DNA from: Chelydra serpentina
Taxonomy: Eukaryota > Chordata > Testudines > Chelydridae
DNA: 64,000 nucleotides
Assembly: GCA_037349315.1 (NCBI GenBank)
Contig: JBAIAC010000068.1
Location: 18,505,001 to 18,569,000, forward strand
Reading direction: 5' to 3'
The notes under the pieces were generated by a model. That model was not told the DNA's origin. It did not search any database and was given only the letters and a program-made list of their open reading frames with translations. Both the position numbers and the translations under genes were made by a program. Shown one piece after another: positions 53,715-64,000 of the stretch. How positions within the stretch are numbered: the stretch's first letter is position 1; the number at the start of each line of letters is the position of its first letter.

Positions 53715-54267
53715 TAAAGTAGGTGGCAGCTGTCAAGTATTTAGGCAGCATGACAGACAGTGCTAGAGGATGCTCATACAACAGAAGCTGCTGCCAGTTT
53801 TCGGCACCCTTTATGAGGGCATCATGACATCAAGCTTGCTACAAAGCTGTGGATTTATAGAACAGCTTTATGCCAACTCTGTTGGAGGGAAGTGAAACAT
53901 GGGCACTGAGGAAGGCTGAACAACACCAGATTGATGTTTTCAATTCTCATCATCTCTGCCAGATGCTCCATATCAAGATGCAAACGAGAACAACAGGTCA
54001 AGAACAGAAAGAAGGACATTTGAAGCCGAACCCAGCTATTCCCTCTGTCAGCAATAGTTCAGTTTCAGCAGCTTTCTTTGTATTGACAGATTATAAGAAT
54101 ATAAAACCAACAAATTCTGAAGCGTGTGTACCAAGGAATGCCACTAAATGCCAGTGGCATGACAGGATTGCCAGTGATGAACAAACTGAATATACAATCA
54201 GCCTTAAGCACCTTGCCAAAGACCGATTCAAGTGGCTCTCAATTTGCAAGGAGGCCATGTCCCTTTG
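53715..54267 (+). mobile_element. RTE-like LINE, C-terminal end of ORF2
   Basis: Plus-strand translation gives KYLGSMTDS-like sequence near 53735, then MPTLLEGSETWALRKAEQHQ and IDVFNSHHLCQMLHIKMQTR at 53870-53990. This is the post-RT thumb-like region of RTE-class LINEs (canonically LLYGSETW..). The frame continues to AKDRFKWLSICKEA and a stop at 54268, which fits the C-terminal end of such proteins. Frame changes occur before 53870. It may belong to the same family as the endonuclease piece at 36650. Confidence 0.75.
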
Positions 54268-55839
54268 AGATTTGCGATGATGATTCTTCTCACTCATGAC
54301 TATATTCTGTTTGTGTGCATGTTTGTCTAAGAAGTAGAGAACCAGAGGGGGAAGCAGTGAAGGAATTTCAAGAGGGATGTGACAGTCACAGCAATACATT
54401 GGGAAGATTAGCATAGCAACATTTTGAATTGACTCGAGGAGCTGAGGTTGCAGGCATAAAGGCCAGAGGAGATTACAGGGGTCAATACGTGAGACGATCA
54501 GGGCGTGGGCAGAAATATTGGCAGCGTAGCAGAGGAAGGGTCAGATCTTGGAGATGTTGTGTAGTAGGAAGAAATGGAAAGGGGAAAGAAATTGTATGAA
54601 GTGAGGTTATAAAATAAGAGGGTTGATTAAATGGAAAGCTACAAGAAGGTTGTTTTAGATGAAGTTAACAGCATGAATAAAGCTCTCACACAAACAGTAG
54701 CAAGACTGAGGAGCAGAGCATGGAAGAACCAAATGCTCAGTGAAAGAGAATCAGGGAGGCAAAAAGACAAATAAGGTCCACGAGGTAGGCTGGAGTATAT
54801 TTTTTAAAAGGAGGCAATTCTGAATTAGATCATGAAAAGCTCAAATTATAACCATATAAAATAATTGGAAAACTTTACCAATAGCTTAAAAGCCCTGCAA
54901 TATTAATGTAAGGTTAAAACGTTGATTTCTGCATCAAACTGTGTTTTTTCTACCCTTCCTAATTTTCAGTAAAGGATTCACCATTAAGACATTTCCCCAC
55001 TCATAATATTAAAGCAGAGAAGAGAATTTATCTTTCTTCTAATTTTTTGCACCAATTCTCTGCTGTTAAAGGAACAAATGTCTCCGTTACTAACAGATTA
55101 GACTAAGCGAGAATTATGAAAACTCAAATTACTGTCACTTTACTTTTGGCATTTCTCTCAGTTTAGACAATAAGTCAGATTCACTTTCAGGTTCCTAGTG
55201 CTGAATTTGAAACCCTGAAGTGGAAAGTTTATTTGTGAACAATTTTCTTTATGATATTGCTCTTTAATTATGGAAATATTTCTATTGGTCTTACATTTTA
55301 CGAGATCTTGTTTTTACACAATTTAAATATTTCGGACAAATATAAGTTAAACGCCCCTTTAAGAGAACACCTCTTCTATTTGAAGGATCCATGTAGGGCA
55401 TCTGTTCTAGTTCTCCAGACTGCATGGTGAACATTCCATTGTGGCTTGAAAGCAACAAGGCTTAACTGAACAGCACACTGAGCAGAGCACCGAGGAGCAC
55501 TTCCAAATGTGCCATTAATGGATGAGCACACACTCCTGTAAGTAGGGAGTTCCACAGCAGCAGCAGTACTCTCCTGAACAGCATATGAGCCACTAAACAG
55601 CACTGCGGGGCACTTTGGAAGGTGCCCCTAAAAAATGAACACATACAGTAAAAAGTTACTTTGCCCTACCTGAAATTTTGACTTAGAACCACTATCTTTA
55701 CCCACACCAGACATTTGTTCTTAAGATGGAATCAGCTCGGCTTTGTTTGCTTGTTACAATCCAGTGTTTCTGTTGGATCAAGGGTAAAACTGATGGCACA
55801 GTATATGGATATGCACTGCAGCTTGTAAATACACAGAGC
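54268..55839. other. Non-coding stretch
   Basis: A GC-richer patch at 55380-55640 contains GAGCAC/CAGCAC-rich sequence and minus-strand frames of 60-75 codons with Cys-rich composition. I see no domain. No element ends were recognised. Confidence 0.45.
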
Positions 55840-55841
55840 TA

Positions 55842-56450
55842 CCATATATACTCATTCATAAGCCGAATTTTTTTAGTAAAAAAGGGAAGCATCAGAGAAG
55901 GGAGTCGGCTTATGAACTGGTATAGAGGGGCGAGAGGTGGGACACAGTACCGCCCCCCAATAGAGGGGGAAAGGAGAGGCAGCATAGTCAGCAGAGCCAG
56001 AAGAGAAGAGGCAGGGCCAGAGTCTCTCCTCTTCTGGCCACGCTGCTCTATCCCCAGCCTCTGAAGCAGCTACAGCTCCGCGGCTGCGCTGTCCGGCCTG
56101 CTCCCAGGTAAGGTGGGAAGGGATGAGATGGGAAGAGTGTGGGGGTCCCGGGCTAGGGGTAGGGCGGGGTTACCGGGGAAGGGATCATATGGGAGGTCCT
56201 GTCAGGGTAAGCCGCTGGCGGGCCGGGACATTTTGTTTACTTAGGTTTACCTCCATGCCTGCAGATGCTCGAGGTAAACAAACTGTATCGGCCTGCCAGC
56301 AGCTTATCCTAATGGGCTAGGAGCCAAAGTTTGCCAATCCCTGAATTATAGGGTCAGCTTATGAATGGGTCATAAAAATTTGCCATTTTTACTTATCCAT
56401 GTTGGGGGGTCAGCTTATAAACGAACCAGCTTATGATCAAGTATATACGG
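55842..56450. mobile_element. TA-flanked MITE with inverted ends
   Basis: Left end TACCATATATACTCATTCAT and right end TGATCAAGTATATACGGTA form imperfect inverted repeats. Inside them GCTTATGAA / TTCATAAGC motifs recur. TA dinucleotides flank it (55840 and 56451), compatible with a Tc1/mariner-like or similar element. The GC-rich centre is non-coding. Confidence 0.6.
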
Positions 56451-56452
56451 TA

Positions 56453-57539
56453 AGTATCATCCACTGCATTTTTGTGTGGCATGTAATTATAAGTATGTGA
56501 CAGGATTTGGCAGCCTCTTCCCTCCCTCGATATTTTTGATATCCTGATTAGAAGTCACTCTTTTAAAAAACCTGTATGAGTGCTGTTCCTGTTTCCCACT
56601 TGCTTTAGAGAAATCATATACCTGGTTTTACTTATTTGGTGTGGAATTAGCTATGCAATAAAAAATAATTATCCTGAACTTCTTTTATGAAGCAAAAAGG
56701 CTTTTGATTTCCTGTGTGGTTCTTTTTAGATGTTTTGCTATCAAGAACATATGTACTAAAGCACTCCTTTGAAACTTAAGTATAGCTTAGTGTTTAAACT
56801 TAGCTCTTACATAACTAACCACAAGCACTGCCACGATGCCGGACGGCTTGGTGACATGCTACAAACTGCAAAAAGGCTAGAAAAGCTGGCTTTACATTTT
56901 GTACTATTGGGATCCTTTATAGCCATTATTTTAAGTAACTTATTTTGGATTTCAAATTGGAACAAATTAGAACTTTATGATTTATGTTACAGTAGTGCAG
57001 GGGGAAAGCGTGTGCTTTAGTAGAAATAAAAGTCAAAGAAAGATGGCTTTCCACTTTAACCAGTGACTCAAAAACAGACTTCCCAGTGGTTTCAGAACAG
57101 TAAATTATAAGCAGCAAAGTATGTATCACAGAATACAAGCAGTTGACGTAAAACCTAGGCTTGATCTACACTACCAACTTATGTACCGGTATAACTACAT
57201 CAGGAGTTTGGAAAATCCACACCCCTGAGCAACACAGTTATACCAACCTAACTCCCTCTCCCATCAGCTGCAGCACTGTAGACAAGTTCTTAGTCAACTT
57301 GAAATATAGTGCTTGGTCTTTCCTCCTCTCTCTCTATACCCCATCAGCAGGCGATCTATCACTAGTAGTTGATCTATCACTGGTGGTAGTTGAAACTCAC
57401 CTGGTTTCAACTACCACCTTTTATGTCAAAGCCTCACCATGCCTGACAGTCCCTCTCTCTGTCAAAACCCACATCCTAGTCTGTTTTTCTGATCCCATTT
57501 TCATTATCCTGTCATTATTTTAAACTTAACATGGCCCAG
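56453..57539. other. Non-coding stretch with a MITE-like segment and a hairpin
   Basis: 57157-57290 (GGCTTGATCTACACTACCAA and onward to CACTGTAGACAAGTTC) resembles a degraded MITE with CTACACT-type ends. The perfect hairpin at 57382 follows. No gene was recognised. Confidence 0.4.
57382..57418. repeat. Perfect 15-bp hairpin with 7-base loop
   Basis: GGTGGTAGTTGAAAC, loop TCACCTG, then GTTTCAACTACCACC. Just upstream the GATCTATCACT motif is directly repeated. Confidence 0.9.
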
Positions 57540-58260
57540 GCTCAATTCATCATTTTCCTTCCCTCCCCACACCACATCAAGCCCTCACCAGTTTCCCCTT
57601 TCTCAAGCAGTGTTAATACCAACAATCTCCCAGTCACTCACGCCTACAATTTAGATGTCATCTTGGACTCTGCCCTGTCTCTAGAACCATACATCCATAT
57701 GGTATCTAAATCTTGCCATTTCTGCCTAAATAACAATTCAAAGGATTGGCCTTTTCTCTTTGTCCACAGTGAAAAAGCTCTGATGGACCCTTACCTCGTT
57801 TCTTGACTGCAGATACCTCGACTCCTTCAAGTTTATTTGATCTTTGCAATTGGGTTTCATTTATTATCTATATAGAAAAAATCTTCCCAACCCATCATTC
57901 TGACCATGACACTCCATGTGTCTCTACCGGCTTCCCTTTCTCTACAACATCAAATACAAGCTTCTCATCCTTTACTTTAAGGCCCTCCACCAGTTAGTTT
58001 CACCATTTCTGTCCATTCTAATAATTTATCTAACATCAGCTGCCTTGTTTGCTTTTTTTACTGCTTTGTCCAGTTGCCCCATATGCATCTTTATGCTTTC
58101 TTCTATTTGCATGGAATGCCTGCTCCAAAACGATCTGTAAAGGCACTGTTTCAGTTTCAGGGTCACTGTACCTGCATTCCCCCTCTGTGATCCTTGAAGG
58201 GCATTCACAGAAAGGTTTCCAGCTCTCGCTTCCACCTTTTTGTTAAGAGACCCACATCTC
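57540..58260 (+). mobile_element. L2/Rex-like LINE, C-terminal RT relic
   Basis: Plus-strand translation in changing frames gives NLDVILDSALSLEPYIHMVS (57650-57710), then HFCLNN, and after frame changes LYRLPFLYNIKYKLLILYFK with ALHQL (57918-57995). These resemble the LGVILDS..L..H, then ..LHWLPV.FRI.FKLLLL.FKALHGL.P motifs that close L2- and Rex-type RT domains. The central Y-DD box region is missing or unreadable. The copy is old. I also considered chance similarity, but two motifs in the right order argue against it. Confidence 0.6.
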
Positions 58261-59679
58261 ACTCCCTTCTGATTGGGGATTTTAAGGCTGCACTAATATC
58301 TCCAGCAAGCCAGACAGCCTAAAAAGGCCAATGCCTGCACTTTGCTTTCTCTCTGAGGGCTACAAAGAATGTAACACCCATAGTTATCAGTTACCACACT
58401 GCTCCTTCTAAGCAAGCACTTTTATTCTCAAGGGAAAAGCTTTACAGAAAAAACATATTAAAACAATAAAAGAAACTACACACATGCTAAAAAGCTTACC
58501 AGAGATCACCTCCAACTTCAACCTAGAGCTCTGGCAGGTTTTATTCCCTCTAAACTCACAGAAGGGTGGTTCCCCCGTGGTTACAGGTTCATCTGTCTTA
58601 GACCCAGAACAAAGGCTGGGCAGATCAGCCATTTCTTTATACAGATCAGGCCTGCTAAGCAGCAGACAATGACCCTCTCCTCAGGGCTTGCCTTCAAAAG
58701 GCTGGATTTTTGCATAACTGGAGTTGGGGAATTTGCATTAAGCTCTTCCTATTGGTTCCCCAGGAAATTCACTTGACACTTACTGTCCCAAAAGTCCATA
58801 CTTGACCGGAACATTATCAATATAATCTTTTTAACTCCTTTACACTCCCCACGCCTCACATCTGTCACATGTGCCCCCTAGGGAAGTTGCATACAATCCC
58901 AGCCCACCTTAATACATACACTTAATACAATAAAGTCTTCAAGGATATTGCAAGAAGTTGCCATATCTATCACAACCACTACCATATCTTCCTTCAAATA
59001 CTTCCTCAATCACTTCTGTTATGATGTCTACAGAATACTACCAGCTAATAATGGCTAAACAGGTGGTAAACTGGGACTACCTACTTCTGAACTGATGTTT
59101 GTCTGAAAAACCACTACAAATAGTCACTCTTCAGAAAAGTATCTTTGTATTACTACTACTTCGTCCTCCCTATGTCCCAATCCCTCCCCTCCACCCACTC
59201 ATGCACACACGTTTTTGTTATACCCACTTTAAACATCTTAAATTTCAGCCCCGAATAGTCAAAACACTTATGTATATGAGTAGTCCCACTGAACTCAATG
59301 GCTTTGCTCATGGGCAGAGTTACTCATAAATGCCTGCATGATCAGAACCTCAGTCTATAAGTCTTCAAAGCACCAACTTCTTACAGTTTTTACAAGACTC
59401 TGTCGTGTTGGGCACTGACTTGGTTAGGACCTCCAGGCACTACTGTAATATAAGTAATTACATATAAAAAGCTATGTTAAAAGAACATTATGGTTATATT
59501 AAGGCAGGGGTCCTGTAGAAAACATGTGATCATGAAAATTAAAGACTATCATAATATTAATTGAAGTTATTAATATTAATTTAAGACTGTCATAATATAT
59601 ATACTAGGGGGCAGTCTTAATTCTGGAACTTCCTAATGCTGAGTGCTTGATTTTGCAACCTTACAAGCAACTGCAAACA
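58261..59679. other. Non-coding stretch, possibly LTR-like
   Basis: 58340-58870 has the composition of an antisense LTR-like repeat (A-rich block AGAAAAAACATATTAAAACA, then GGTTCCCCAGGAAATTCACT). No second copy is visible. Nothing was recognised to 59679. Confidence 0.3.
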
Positions 59680-60247
59680 TGGGTCTTATGATGGAAAGTA
59701 TTAGGCAGTTTCCATATGAGGAAAGATTTAAAAGACTGGGACTTTTCAGCTTGGAAAAGAGACGACTAAGGGGGGATATGATAGAGGTTTATAAAATAAT
59801 GACTGGTGTGGAGAAAGTAAATAAGGAAGTGTTATTTACTCCTTCTCATAACACAAGAACTAGGGGAGTCACCAAATGAAATTAATAGGCAGCAGAATTA
59901 AAACAAACAAAAGGAAGTATTTTTTCCACACATCGCACAAGTCAACCTGTGGAACTCCTTGCCAGAGGATGTTGTGAAGGCCGAGACTATTAACAGGGTT
60001 CAAAAAAGAACTAGATAAGTTCATGTAGAACAGGTCCATCAATGGCTATTAGCCAGGATGGGGAGGGATGGTGTCCTTAGCCTCTGTTTGCCAGAAGCTG
60101 GGAATGGGTGACAGGGGATGGATCATTTAATGATTACCTGTTCTGTTCATTCCCTCTGGGGCACCTGGCATTGGCCACTGTTGGCAAACAGGATATTGGG
60201 CTAGATGGATCTTTGGTCTGACCCAGTATGGCCGTCTTATGTTCTTA
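59680..60247 (+). mobile_element. CR1 ORF2 C-terminus and 3' tail
   Basis: The plus-strand frame at 59643-59879 ends with the CR1 C-terminal block YEERFKRLGLFSLEKRRLRG then DMIEVYKIMTG. The 3' UTR follows (CTCCTTGCCAGAGGATGTTG, TCAATGGCTATTAGCCAGGA) and ends with GGTCTGACCCAGTATGGCC and TTATGTTCTTA. It is heavily 5'-truncated, with the stop at 59877 being premature. Confidence 0.9.
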
Positions 60248-61182
60248 ACTATAGGCATGCTATAAAGTTTAACATACAGAGTCACATTACCTATACTATA
60301 ATGAATTTAAAGTAGTTTTAGCACTACATGAGCTTTGGAGTCATCCTGCCAGGTTTTGTCATTTTACAATCCTATTTTTTTATGTCTTTCTAAACTAAAG
60401 CAGAATGTGACAGGATAAACAAGGTTAAAAAAATTCATCTTCCTGTCTCATCTTAGATATTACATTTACCGGCTGCAGAGAAATTTTCATAACTTTGCTT
60501 CTTTTAAGTTGTCACATACTGTGCTGTAATTAGGACCATGAAATACTCTAGTCCCAGCCTATTTGATTAAATATCTATTCACTATTTTATTGATGGAGAG
60601 TGTATTAGTTATACTGTATCTACAGGTGGAAAAGCACTATCAACATTTGTATATATAGATATGAAATGTTCATAGTGCTTTTATGGTATTTTACAACAAA
60701 ATTCTACCAGAGACCAGAACAGACAGCAAAACATGTGAAAAAGAAAATTATTTTGGCACTCATGTTTTGCAGTTACCCAACATCACCTTTCATCCCATCT
60801 AAGCAGTTCCTAAATTTACCTACAAATATGGCTTTCTGAGATTACTACTACTGAAAAATCCTTCAGGCCTGAGAAAGTGCTCACAATTTTTAAAAACTCT
60901 TTACTACTATTCAGTGAAAAGTGATATTTAACTCAAAGTGCAAGAGTGCTACAGAAATTTACAGTAAAGTAGTCATTGGAAGCAGTTGTTAGTGATGAAG
61001 GCTATGTCACAAGCTCAAATCCAGACCAGGTCAGTAGTGATGGAAAATCATAATCTGATGGCTGTTTAGCAGCCCATATAGAGTGAATTTGGAGTCTTTG
61101 TCTAGTTTTAATATGCAAGTGACCATATGACAAACCCCACCAAAAACATACGTAGTGCACCAGCTGTCAGCCTTAAGAGAGA
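60248..61182. other. AT-rich non-coding stretch
   Basis: No gene, RNA or transposon structure was recognised. Confidence 0.5.
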
Positions 61183-61190
61183 GACTAAAG

Positions 61191-61847
61191 GAGAGATGGG
61201 CAAACTACAGCCCGCGGCGGGCCACATCCGGCCTGCGGAACCGCCCTGCCTGGCCCTTGAGCTCCCAGCTGGGGAGGCTAGCCCCTGGCCTCTCCCCTGC
61301 TGTCCCCGCTCCCCGGCAGCCTCAGCTCGCCATGCCGACAGCGCTCTGGGCTGCGAGCGCCTGCCAGGCAGCGCGGCTGCGAGAGCCACCGGCCTGCCCC
61401 AGCGCTCTAGACTGTGCGGCAGCGTGGCTGGCTCCGGCCAGGCAGCGCGGCTGCCAGTCCTGGTGCTTCGAGTAGCATGGTAAGGGGGCGGGGAGCAGCG
61501 GGGGTGGATAAGGGACAGGGGATTCTGGGGGGCCTGTCAGGGGGCAGGAGTGTGGATAGGGGTCGGGGCAGTCAGAGAACAGGAGGGATTGGATAGGAGG
61601 TGGGGTCCGGCCCGGGGGGCGGTTAGGGGAGGGGGGGTTCTGGGAGGGGGAGGTCAGGGGACAAGGAGCAGGGGGGTTGGATGGGTCAGGAGTTCTGAGG
61701 GGGGCAGTCAGGGAGCGGGAAGTGGAAGGGGGCAGATAGGGGGCGGAGACCAGGCTGTTTGGGGTGGCACAGCCTTCCCTACCCGGCCCTCCATATAATT
61801 TCGGAACCCTGATGTGGCCCTCAGGCCAAAAAGTTTGCCCACCCCTG
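61191..61847. mobile_element. GC-rich hAT MITE with perfect 8-bp target duplication
   Basis: Ends GAGAGATGGGCAAAC and GTTTGCCCACCCCTG are inverted matches. Target duplication GACTAAAG is perfect (61183-61190 and 61848-61855). The 657-bp interior is strikingly GC-rich, with G-rich tandem-like sequence at 61480-61740 (GGGGGCAGTCAGGG type units). The long open frames inside it come from this composition and are not genes. Confidence 0.9.
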
Positions 61848-61855
61848 GACTAAAG

Positions 61856-64000
61856 ATTGTGTGGTCATGATGATCAAGTTACCCTTTCATTGAAGAAGTC
61901 TTCCTCCAGTTTAGGATTGAGGCACATTGGCAAGGTAGTGAAGAGAGCCTTGCATTGCTACTGCACATTTGGAACTTGTCCTGTGAATAGTTGTTTTCAT
62001 TCCCCAAGATTCAAATAAGCTGGCACTTTTCATAAACACTGAATTCACACATATTACTTTTAAGGATAGAAGATTAACTGTTTCAGTAATTTGGTTCATG
62101 GGGCTATTTGATTTAAAAGCATGCTTGCCAAGAACAAAACTAAGACTACACTTGAACAGATCAGATCAATACACAACTATTGCCCATATACTATCCTATC
62201 CATGCTTTCAATAACTTGTATATTGTCTTGTGGTATGACTACATATGCCCATCTAATGACCCATCAACTTTGTAGATAATTTTATTATATATAACTACTG
62301 TGCAATACTCTCATAGAAAAATAAAGTTACAATGATAGATCTGGCAAGGATGTTTTTGCGACTTTAACATTATGTCAAGAAAAATCTTTGTAGGAAAATA
62401 CCAAAACATTCCAAGTTTTGTTGAACAATATCACCATAAAATTTAATTTTCTCCCACTGGCTCTTAAATGCTTCATTCTCCTATCAATACAAACATATGT
62501 AAATATCGGTAACACCCATTATTTTAGCTTTAGTGGGAATTACCACATAATCTCCATTTATTGATGAAATAATTACTTTAGATATCTCAGATACTTTAAA
62601 TTAAACCACTAGTTTATATAATGAGTCCTGCAATTCTCTTTGTATGTGTTACCTGATAAAATACCTTTTTTTACAAGTATGTAAGATTCAAGCAGTTTTG
62701 ATTTAACAGAGCTCACGTGGTCTGTTTTAGTTCCCTGACTAGATGAGAAGAACTCACAAGATCAGATTTTTTTGTGGAGACACTTGTGAAATTTAAAATC
62801 TGCTTTCCATTAATATTCTCTAAAAACAGACTATACCTTAAAACAGAAATTCCTGCCAGTAAATTCATTTACTAGAATATTGCAAAATACAAACAGTCTC
62901 AAAGTGAATGTAAGAATTTTAACTAACATGTGCTCAACTTTACCGACTAAAAGGGTTCCATGTTCTGTACCAGTGTAACTCTATCACTGCCTTTGGCGAT
63001 GTAGCTTTCAAGAACCATCATCTGTACTACCAACCATATAATGGCTGTCCCTATTTCAGACTGTTGAAAACAGAAGGGTGCAATATTGTCAAGTGCAGAA
63101 CAGAACAAACTAGATTTCTGACAATTGTACAAGTGGGTATGTCTTATGAAATGATTAATCTTCAAGTGAGAAATAAATTATCTTAAAGGCTGATCACTGC
63201 CGCACATTTAAAAGAAATGGGATGTTAATGCAACTGTATTTATCCAATAGTTCTATTACCATTCTATTACCTAATAAGTTATTGTAGAAAAGAATAGTTC
63301 CACTATAGTTTTGAACATAGCGAACATTAATTAATTAATTGTAATCCTATAGAATTATGTTTTGTATTCACAAGACTAGCAAAAGAATGTCATGATTAAT
63401 ACTATTCCTTTGCATACCACACAAGACATTTTGTCTCCTATTAGCACTCAGCAAAATTTTGTAATATAGAGAGAATTGACACAATCTATCTTCTAGTCTG
63501 TATGTAGCTCTTGAAACATTGACAAATGTGAGTTGAAATGTTAAGAAAATCATCATAGGGAACTGAGAACTGTGAACTTTCAAACTAAGGTAATAAATGT
63601 TTCACTTCATTTATATGGCAATATACTATCAACTTTGACCTAATATAGGGAAGAGACAGTTTTACATTGTCTTTCTTTCATCAGTCTTGTCCCTAAAATA
63701 TCTACACTTGTCCCATTCATCATAAAAACATACTGAAAATCATGTCACAAGTGACAGATGCAGATCACAAGATGCAACAACGCCATCTCTGCAATTACAC
63801 AATATGTCCAGTTCCCTCTGAGTACCCTTCCCAGTTGCTCAAATAGGGGAGTAGGTGTAAGTAACAATAATATATGTATAACTTCAGGCTGCTAGGCTGA
63901 ATGTGATGAAACCAAATTGACAGTTCTATTGCATCATTTTGCTTTCCCTTGACCCACAGTTTCTTCCCAATTTATCTTCTCACCCTGCATTCATCCCTTC
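61856..64000. other. AT-rich non-coding stretch
   Basis: No protein-like frame longer than about 72 codons and no recognised repeat to the end of the window. Confidence 0.5.

Noticed and set aside
55376..55644. Cys-rich minus-strand frames of 60-75 codons
   Set aside because: No ATG context, signal or family recognised; probably chance within a repeat-like patch.
61108..61798. Frames of 82-118 codons rich in Gly, Pro and Arg
   Set aside because: They lie inside a GC-rich hAT MITE with perfect target duplication; composition explains the lack of stops.

Overview
This is non-coding vertebrate DNA, most likely from a turtle (Testudines). I recognise no host gene exon, tRNA, rRNA or CRISPR array. 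What can be identified is almost entirely transposable elements. The turtle call rests on the repeat mix: several CR1 LINE pieces, a tRNA-derived SINE with a CR1-type 3' tail, DIRS-like tyrosine-recombinase retrotransposons, PIF/Harbinger elements and many hAT MITEs. It is an inference from remembered repeat families, not a database result.

Layout. 0-10 kb: a CR1 reverse-transcriptase relic (minus), a hAT terminus, a MITE nested in a MITE, a non-autonomous hAT piece and a decayed CR1 (plus). 11.4-18.2 kb: a small hAT MITE split by a 6.4-kb DIRS-like retrotransposon on the minus strand. The DIRS element keeps long inverted terminal repeats, an internal complementary region, gag, reverse transcriptase/RNase H and tyrosine recombinase. 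20.4-21.7 kb: an LTR-like repeat interrupted by an unusual interleaved inverted duplication. 21.8-22.1 kb: a Harbinger-type MITE. 23.3-27.6 kb: a large Harbinger element with an intact two-exon Myb/SANT-like gene (plus) facing a dead transposase gene (minus). An antisense reading frame and a GC-rich minisatellite lie in the Myb gene's intron.

28-64 kb: AT-rich sequence with hAT MITEs that have perfect 8-bp target duplications, two further DIRS remnants (34.3 and 49.1 kb), RTE-like and L2-like LINE relics, a 3.4-kb hAT transposon (38.0-41.4 kb) with target duplications and a broken BED-finger transposase, a tandem SINE pair, and CR1 endonuclease, RT and tail pieces in an illogical order.

Functional logic. 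Only the DIRS element and the Harbinger Myb-like gene still look translatable over long stretches. In the DIRS element Gag packages RNA, RT/RNase H copies it, and the tyrosine recombinase integrates a circular intermediate. In Harbinger the Myb-like protein normally partners the DDE transposase. Here the transposase has two nonsense codons and has lost its first catalytic Asp, while the Myb-like frame remains open.
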